In this document: one piece after another, positions 62,801 through 64,000 of the stretch
Numbering within the stretch: position 1 is the first letter of the stretch
Layout of the letters: each line of letters starts with the position of its first letter
NCBI RefSeq assembly: GCF_029962835.1
Contig: NC_080574.1
Span: 37,577,501 to 37,641,500 of the forward strand
DNA length: 64,000 bases
Source of the DNA: Magnolia sinica
Taxonomy: Eukaryota > Streptophyta > Magnoliopsida > Magnoliales > Magnoliaceae
Direction: 5' to 3'
Position numbers and translations under genes: made by a program
Notes under the pieces: generated by a model
What the model saw: the letters and a program-made list of their open reading frames with translations, nothing else
What the model was told of the DNA's origin: nothing
Databases searched by the model: none

Positions 62801-63974
62801 ACACTTTTAAATCATAACATCTAAAAAAAGAAGTGCACACAATAGGTTTCCTTTGTATAGGGTCCTAAGCTATGCGTTGTCTGATTGAACTAATGCAACT
62901 ATATTCAAATTGAATGCATAACATTTTGAGTTATGTGATGATCATTTAATCAAACACTCATAAATACTTTGAAATTAGCCTCAATTGACAGCTGGTTGAA
63001 GGGAAAATTTGAAAAAAAATTAATATTTTAATAATTTTTAATTAAAATATATTTTTATTTTCCGAAAATTGACAAGGACTTGACAAATCAGTAGATCAGC
63101 CCTCATACATGCTTGATTTCATGTTTAGAGTGCAACATTGCAAGCAATTTGAGAGAAATTGGGAAATTTATTAATTTTCCCCAATTTTCCCCATATCAGA
63201 CCACCTACACTCAATTTCGAAATTAGAGTTTATGTGATGATCATTTCATCAAGTACTCCTGAATACTTCAAAATTAGTCTTAATTGATAGCTGGTTGAAG
63301 GAAAATTTTGAAAAAAAAACATGGAGAACATGAAAAACCAATGGTTATTGAAATAAAAGCTCCAACTCCATGATCAAAACATGAAGAACTAATAGATTTG
63401 TAACCATTTGACACCGATTTAACATAATTTCTACAAAGAAAGGGGATTGAAAATTGAAAATGCTCACCGGATCGAACATGTGGTATATATCAGCACTACC
63501 TATGTGTTTTGTATCACATAGGTGGGATACAAGATATATCGTGGGATATATCAGCCGATATCATCCATATTTAAAACATTGGTTATTAGTACTTTTCACT
63601 GCAAATACTGGACATGGTTTGCACAGAAATTTATGATGGTGTGGTTGTCTTGCAATGTAGTAGTAGTAGTCTAGCAGATATTTATGCCTTATAGTGTGGC
63701 ATAGTTTGCAAGACCTGTAGACTTACACCCGAGGAGCTTGCAGGAAGCTGGGAACAATGACAATGGAAGGGCACCTCATTCTGCCTGGAGAAATTATGAC
63801 GATTTCAATGAGTATTTTTGGTGAGGTCTTTTGCCAAATGTTTAATCTTGTTGATGACCATCACTTGTTGTAATTACTAATTTATTTATATGTAGGTCAA
63901 TCCATTGCTTTGAACTTAGCTGGCCATGGCGCACGAATTCATCATTTTTTATTAAGCCCAAGAAGAGGACCAAG
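25345..63974 (+). CDS. CALS9: Callose synthase (1,3-beta-glucan synthase), 5' part of gene, CALS9/GSL10-like
   Basis: Twelve exons join in frame: 25345-25543, 30754-30851, 31908-32071, 45902-45998, 46251-46361, 46443-46568, 48057-48146, 55584-55681, 55808-55925, 57718-57843, 63744-63820, 63896-63974. All introns are GT..AG. The 461 codons cover the N-terminal Vta1-like callose synthase domain (starting MSRVEGNWERLV; NLDPNSEGRGVLQFKTGLMS) and the start of the FKS1-type domain (FLIWGEAANIRFLPEC at residues 345-360; WRNYDDFNEYFW). The family totals about 1,900 residues, so roughly three quarters, with the membrane and catalytic regions, lie beyond the right edge. Callose synthases make 1,3-beta-glucan from UDP-glucose at the plasma membrane; Arabidopsis GSL10 acts in pollen development. 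No stop or frameshift is seen, so the gene looks functional despite TE-filled introns. The assignment to CALS9 rather than CALS10 rests on remembered motifs (SQDI, REKN, KTVKR) and is likely, not proven. Confidence 0.93.
26289..26376. repeat. (AT)n microsatellite
   Basis: About 43 uninterrupted AT units in intron 1. Runs of ATT flank it at 26228-26274. Confidence 0.97.
27209..27250. repeat. (GT)n microsatellite
   Basis: About 21 GT units inside the outer hAT element of intron 1. Confidence 0.95.
27885..28250. mobile_element. Fold-back MITE, copy 4
   Basis: The left arm is trimmed (starts 'ttcatccatccagttttcc'); the right arm ends 'tacatcacgattaggccc'. Confidence 0.78.
28368..28809. mobile_element. 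Fold-back MITE, copy 5
   Basis: The left arm is 'catgggcctaccatgatata' and the right arm ends 'aatcacgatggaccccac'. Confidence 0.82.
28910..29334. mobile_element. Fold-back MITE, copy 6
   Basis: The left arm is 'gtggggcccactgtgattta' and the right arm ends 'catcatggtggggtcca'. Both arms run about 150 bp, with a spacer of roughly 110 bp. Confidence 0.85.
30754..30851 (+). CDS. CALS9: Callose synthase exon 2
   Basis: Acceptor gatgcag, donor gtatat. It reads CEHAYSLAQNLDPNSEGRG and ends after LMSVIK in phase 0. Confidence 0.95.
31680..31793. repeat. Possible hAT MITE fragment in intron 2
   Basis: Clustered 'ggcctatacagggg/ctgtattggtc' motifs end in 'taataccttgg', resembling the right end of the MITEs at 39290-39519 and 58391-58642. 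The left end is not clear. Confidence 0.35.
31908..32071 (+). CDS. CALS9: Callose synthase exon 3
   Basis: Acceptor atttcag, donor gtatgt after two bases of a Glu codon. It reads QKLAKRDGGSIDRSQDIARL and onward to ESGVFSGNLG. Confidence 0.95.
32269..32312 (+). mobile_element. RTE-type LINE 3' tail
   Basis: The phrase gagccgaccccaattacttg, followed by ggataaggcttagataatgatgat, matches the well-known 3' terminus of plant RTE LINEs with its short microsatellite-like tail. Only the terminal few dozen bases are present. Confidence 0.6.
33112..33560. repeat. hAT-type terminal/subterminal sequence
   Basis: It begins 'tagtgtttgtaatattgat', the same start as the hAT at 40050, followed by dense 'gatatcgtgcgatat' and 'cggccgatattatcagtatc' motifs and then decayed internal sequence. 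With 35200-35473 it may bracket an old element that later received fold-backs. Confidence 0.5.
33584..34674. mobile_element. Fold-back MITE, copy 8 (split by copy 7)
   Basis: The left end is ggacacagattagctac (33584-33600). The body resumes at 34141 (agctactgacaagtttgag) and ends at 34674 (gtaggtaatctacgtcc). The arms extend past the common core with 'gtagcgagactcgctactg'. Copy 7 sits inside the left terminal repeat. Confidence 0.8.
33604..34140. mobile_element. Fold-back MITE, copy 7, with 9 bp target duplication (Mutator-like)
   Basis: The terminal repeats begin GGACACGGATTTCCTGCG and, on the reverse strand at the right end, GGACGCGGATTTCCTGCG. The flanks are AGCTACCGA (33595-33603) and AGCTACTGA (34141-34149), a 9 bp duplication with one mismatch. 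Long inverted arms and 9 bp target sites are the signature of Mutator-type elements. Confidence 0.83.
34726..35148. mobile_element. Fold-back MITE, copy 9
   Basis: The left arm is 'ggcccaccatgatgtatgtg' and the right arm ends 'catacatcacagtgggcc'. Confidence 0.84.
35200..35473 (-). repeat. Terminal part of hAT family B, inverted copy
   Basis: It is the reverse complement of 59240-59500: shared runs include 'attcaatttgaatatatttg' and the 'gataaccgat' end. The outermost ~25 bp are lost. Confidence 0.75.
35930..36710 (-). pseudogene. Ty1/copia RT fragment, decayed
   Basis: The minus strand reads a Copia pre-RT segment (MDDIRKPKAHSAIPIY, about 36620), then IGCKWIYKVKQRDDGS and YKVRLVAKGYN (36440-36330), and further along YDMKDLGGLHYL (36060-36020), all with stops and frameshifts. 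These are recognised Copia RT motifs. No LTRs were identified. Confidence 0.75.
37445..37665. repeat. Degenerate minisatellite with telomere-like AAACCCTAAA units
   Basis: About seven imperfect units of roughly 25-32 bp, each with 'aaatttcacaaaccctaaac' or a variant ('ctaaacccccaaaatttca', 'gccctaaaccctaaaatttc'). Confidence 0.8.
37696..37734. repeat. (GA)n microsatellite
   Basis: About 19 GA units just downstream of the telomere-like minisatellite. Confidence 0.95.
39290..39519. mobile_element. Small hAT MITE (CAAGGTATT family), in LINE
   Basis: The right end reads aataccttg. The interior has 'ccgttacgatatggg' and 'taatggcc' repeats as in 58391-58642. The flanks are ctctgatc and ctctagtc, a near 8 bp target duplication. 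The left terminus is degraded. Confidence 0.65.
40050..43575 (-). mobile_element. hAT transposon, degraded, in LINE
   Basis: The left end starts tagtgtttgtaacatcg; the right end has 'ttatcggtgatattaccaat' motifs. Near the left end is an internal tandem pair (about 40140-40290 and 40300-40440, starting 'agggaaacatgggga'). The minus strand carries transposase remnants. The exact right boundary is uncertain because the terminal bases do not pair. Confidence 0.75.
40670..42560 (-). pseudogene. hAT transposase remnant (DUF659 and C-terminal region)
   Basis: The order on the minus strand is: a DUF659-like segment CDRWTRLT and IINFMVYYGRQPTFLRSVDA (about 42590-42480), a middle part with stops, then near 41640 LMLIGTMRYFSDDGEYPLYE followed by an acidic Gly/Asp-rich tail (DDDIDKGDGGQFDGGGDDSN). 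Many stops and frameshifts. The N-terminal BED finger is not recognisable. Confidence 0.75.
45135..45512. mobile_element. Tourist-like (PIF/Harbinger) MITE with internal duplication
   Basis: The ends are GGGCCTGTTTGTTTC and GAAACAAACAGACCC, flanked by TTA on both sides (45132-45134 and 45513-45515). The interior has two direct copies of a ~110 bp unit (from 'gcaatgattgcaaattactt' and 'gcaatgattacaaattcctt'). It lies about 390 bp upstream of exon 4. Confidence 0.88.
45902..45998 (+). CDS. CALS9: Callose synthase exon 4
   Basis: Acceptor catttag completes the Glu codon split across the 13.8 kb intron 3. It reads LERKTVKRRRVFATLKVLG and ends IPEE at donor gttcgc. Confidence 0.95.
46251..46361 (+). 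CDS. CALS9: Callose synthase exon 5
   Basis: Acceptor ctttcag, donor gtatag, phase 0. It includes LIAYNIIPLDAPTITNVIE. Confidence 0.95.
46443..46568 (+). CDS. CALS9: Callose synthase exon 6
   Basis: Acceptor gtccag after an 81 bp intron; donor gtttgt. It includes GLPKLPAGFPVPATRNADML and ends FGFQ. Confidence 0.95.
46940..47558 (+). pseudogene. LINE 3' end with RT zinc-binding domain
   Basis: The plus strand reads MDDGESVDHLFLHCSFVRHI, then VWRLILLAVILNTWQERNRH, matching the zinc-binding tail of plant non-LTR reverse transcriptases. A stop at about 47358 and an A run at 47550-47558 mark the end. The upstream part (46960-47060) is shifted in frame. It is a 5'-truncated copy in intron 6, in the same orientation as the gene. 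Confidence 0.8.
47708..47880. mobile_element. Small hAT MITE (CAAGGTATT family)
   Basis: The ends are CATGGTATGCCAAAATGG and, reversed, CAAGGTATGCCATAACGG. The interior is rich in 'ccgttac/gtaacgg'. The flanks cttgcaat and ctttcaaa match at six of eight positions. Confidence 0.7.
48057..48146 (+). CDS. CALS9: Callose synthase exon 7
   Basis: Acceptor gagacag, donor gtaggt. It reads KDNVGNQREHIVHLLANEQS and ends EQIEP. Confidence 0.95.
48150..49230. other. Intron 7, left part: no recognisable feature
   Basis: Ordinary AT-rich intronic sequence with no TE signature that I can identify. Confidence 0.5.
49231..49238. repeat. Target site duplication TCTGCACT (left)
   Basis: Identical to 53525-53532. 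Confidence 0.95.
49810..52263 (-). pseudogene. hAT transposase (BED finger, DUF659, hAT core), few breaks
   Basis: From ATG 52263 on the minus strand: a BED-type finger (HIVCELCRYVSSGGIARHKQH), a linker with RGHGPMDRWCRP, the DUF659 region at 51716-51387 (CSLMADGWTDRSDWSLINF, GTMFLKSVNASSHS), a stop, and the core at 51281-50445 (LLRPAVTRFATAFLTLQRL, KIMDHFNYRDRDYKPILDII). The usual CAAHCLDL-like box is read as PYAAHYVDLML, near 51300. The C-terminal dimerisation part is replaced by a weakly open stretch (50166-49810) with LDELDADNEWLVEMDN. Interruptions are modest, so this is the youngest-looking transposase in the window, but I cannot make it a single frame. Confidence 0.88.
52403..52435. 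repeat. (GA)n microsatellite
   Basis: About 16 GA units; further GA blocks lie at 52525-52540 and 52590-52610. Confidence 0.93.
53525..53532. repeat. Target site duplication TCTGCACT (right)
   Basis: Identical to 49231-49238. Confidence 0.95.
53813..53860. repeat. Perfect 24 bp tandem duplication
   Basis: The 24 bp unit beginning agggatttccaatctagc occurs twice in direct succession. Confidence 0.92.
54095..54835. repeat. Repeat family R, copy 2
   Basis: It is colinear with 60690-61388 (shared 'atccaccaccaaacaag', 'ctatgccactcacttaagt', 'cggtacacccgagtagg'). It includes a (CT)n run at 54303-54342. The class is unknown; it might be LTR or Helitron material. Confidence 0.8.
54303..54342. repeat. 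(CT)n microsatellite
   Basis: About 20 CT units inside repeat R copy 2. Confidence 0.95.
55584..55681 (+). CDS. CALS9: Callose synthase exon 8
   Basis: Acceptor gatgcag, donor gtatgc, phase 2. It reads RMDEAAVQKVFLKSLENYI and WCSYLCIPPVWS. Confidence 0.95.
55808..55925 (+). CDS. CALS9: Callose synthase exon 9
   Basis: Acceptor tgtgcag, donor gtaggt. It contains the diagnostic FLIWGEAANIRFLPECLC and ends YIFHH. Confidence 0.97.
56797..56846. repeat. (CT)n(AT)n compound microsatellite
   Basis: CT and AT dinucleotides adjoin at about 56823, next to the left end of the fold-back at 56846. Confidence 0.93.
56846..57200. mobile_element. Second type of fold-back MITE, intron 9
   Basis: The inner arms are inverted copies: 'gatctaaaattctggtgggc' with 'gcccatcaaagttttagatc', and 'aaaacccctgtgacaaattt' with the region around 57065-57092. 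It starts 'gagtcatgctcctctgcgca' and ends near 'ggttcgcaggtgagcgtttc'. It differs in sequence from the 13-copy family. A (GT)n run (57203-57229) follows. Confidence 0.65.
57203..57229. repeat. (GT)n microsatellite
   Basis: About 13 GT units. Confidence 0.93.
57718..57843 (+). CDS. CALS9: Callose synthase exon 10
   Basis: Acceptor tctacag, donor gtaagt, phase 0. It reads MARELEEILRQQIAQLDNSY and SFLDKVIYPLYDIVAA. Confidence 0.95.
58315..58750 (+). pseudogene. LINE RT fragment around a FAND (YADD-like) box
   Basis: The plus strand reads RSIDISHFLFANDAILSNK up to the MITE at 58391. This resembles the FADD catalytic box of plant LINE reverse transcriptases with one catalytic Asp replaced by Asn. 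Sequence after the MITE is too decayed to follow. Four degenerate copies of a 'ggtaggtttatctagaagct'-like unit precede it (58045-58300). Confidence 0.45.
58391..58642. mobile_element. Small hAT MITE (CAAGGTATT family), perfect 8 bp target duplication
   Basis: It is flanked by CTAATAAG at 58383-58390 and 58643-58650. The ends are CAAGGTGTTCCAAAACGG and, reversed, CAAGGTATTCAAAATCGG. The interior is dense in 'ggccgttac/gtaacggcc'. Confidence 0.95.
59087..59180. repeat. 31 bp minisatellite
   Basis: About three units beginning ttagttgctagttaggggg; the first two are identical and the third has diverged. Confidence 0.85.
59660..60086. mobile_element. Fold-back MITE, copy 10
   Basis: The left arm starts 'tgtgggctctgccatgatga'; the right arm ends 'catacatcatggtggagc'. 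Outer arm extensions ('gtagcgactcgctactg') resemble copy 8. Confidence 0.84.
60168..61665. mobile_element. Fold-back MITE, copy 11, split by repeat R copy 1
   Basis: The left arm is 60168-60320 ('ggggcccactgtgatgtttg' to 'ccaccattgaaac'). The right arm is about 61395-61665, ending 'catcatggtgggccccac'. About 1.07 kb of unrelated sequence lies between. It is of the copy 7 subtype ('gagaaatccaccccg'). Confidence 0.78.
60321..61394. repeat. Repeat family R, copy 1, nested in fold-back copy 11
   Basis: It starts tgatgcaggacacatg and ends with catcacaaaca, so TG..CA ends are possible. The 3' ~700 bp matches 54095-54835. No 5 bp target duplication is evident, and the class is unknown. Confidence 0.7.
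61789..62049. mobile_element. Fold-back MITE, copy 12 (left arm deleted)
   Basis: Only ~45 bp of the left arm remain ('ggcctcaccatgatgtatgt') before the centre. The right arm is complete, to 'catacattacagtaagccac'. Confidence 0.75.
62150..62586. mobile_element. Fold-back MITE, copy 13
   Basis: The left arm is 'gtgggccccaccatgatgta' with 'ggagagatccttttagggc' (copy 8 subtype). The right arm ends 'catacatcaatgtgggcccc'. Confidence 0.85.
63744..63820 (+). CDS. CALS9: Callose synthase exon 11
   Basis: Acceptor cttgcag, donor gtgagg, with a Trp codon split 2+1. It reads EAGNNDNGRAPHSAWRNYDD and FNEYF. Confidence 0.95.
63896..63974 (+). CDS. CALS9: Callose synthase exon 12 (last in window)
   Basis: Acceptor atgtag after a 75 bp intron; donor gttagt. 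It reads SIHCFELSWPWRTNSSFFIK and PKKRTK. The gene continues past the right edge. Confidence 0.94.
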
Positions 63975-64000
63975 GTTAGTGGTTTTGCTTCGTTCTTTGT

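Larger units (their letters stand above)
59218..63581. mobile_element. Non-autonomous hAT family B envelope, 4.4 kb, intron 10
   Basis: The left end is CAATGTTCGAAATATCGG; the right end reversed is CAATGTTTTAAATATGG followed by ATGATATCGG. Subterminal zones carry 'gatatatcg' repeats. The flanks gttgtgat and gttattag match at five of eight positions, consistent with an aged duplication. There is no transposase code. The block 59290-59490 recurs inside it at 62710-62930, and a ~88 bp direct repeat lies at 62934 and 63227. Fold-back copies 10-13 and repeat R copy 1 are nested in it. Confidence 0.65.

Overview
This window is nuclear DNA of a flowering plant. Roughly 0-24 kb is a gene-free, nested transposable-element (TE) landscape. 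From about 25.3 kb to the right edge lies one recognisable host gene on the + strand: the 5' part of a callose synthase (glucan synthase-like), closest in my recollection to the CALS9/GSL10 type. Twelve coding exons (1,383 bp, 461 codons) can be joined in frame with GT..AG junctions throughout. The catalytic glucan-synthase region lies beyond the right edge. The gene is stretched over more than 38 kb because its introns are packed with TEs: intron 1 is 5.2 kb, intron 3 is 13.8 kb, intron 7 is 7.4 kb and intron 10 is 5.9 kb. Such large introns, together with many copies of a long fold-back repeat whose arms read like 'ggcccaccatgatgtatgtg', suggest an early-diverging angiosperm such as a magnoliid. 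That placement is inference only.

Layout: 1-410 is a Ty3/gypsy Tat-type LTR inserted in a decayed RICESLEEPER-like hAT transposase (411-3074). 3.1-5.5 kb has no recognisable gene. 5.5-6.6 kb holds two direct copies of a ~340 bp repeat. About 6.6-11.9 kb is a truncated Athila-type gypsy element on the minus strand (LTR, tRNA-Asp-type primer site, gag-protease, start of RT). 11.9-12.85 kb plus 18.12-18.97 kb is one copy of a 1.8 kb duplicated segment, split by a Tat-lineage gypsy element (12853-18115, 5 bp target duplication TGTAC). The second, uninterrupted copy is at 21.2-23.0 kb. Two fold-back elements then lead to the callose synthase promoter region.

Inside the gene: intron 1 has a LINE remnant split by an hAT element, which is split by a second hAT element (8 bp target duplication GACCCGAC), which carries three fold-backs. 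Intron 3 has hAT and fold-back copies (one fold-back inside another, marked by a 9 bp near-perfect target duplication), a Copia RT fragment, a telomere-like minisatellite, an RTE-type LINE split by an hAT element and a MITE, and a Tourist-like MITE. Intron 6 has a LINE 3' end and a small MITE. Intron 7 has a 4.3 kb hAT element with a perfect 8 bp target duplication (TCTGCACT). Intron 10 has a small hAT MITE (target duplication CTAATAAG) and a 4.4 kb hAT envelope holding four more fold-backs and a nested repeat.

No RNA genes, CRISPR arrays, operons or prokaryotic features were seen. I found no convincing new biological system. The most interesting material is the TE nesting chronology, the fold-back family inside introns of an apparently intact gene, and the antisense ORF block of the Tat element.
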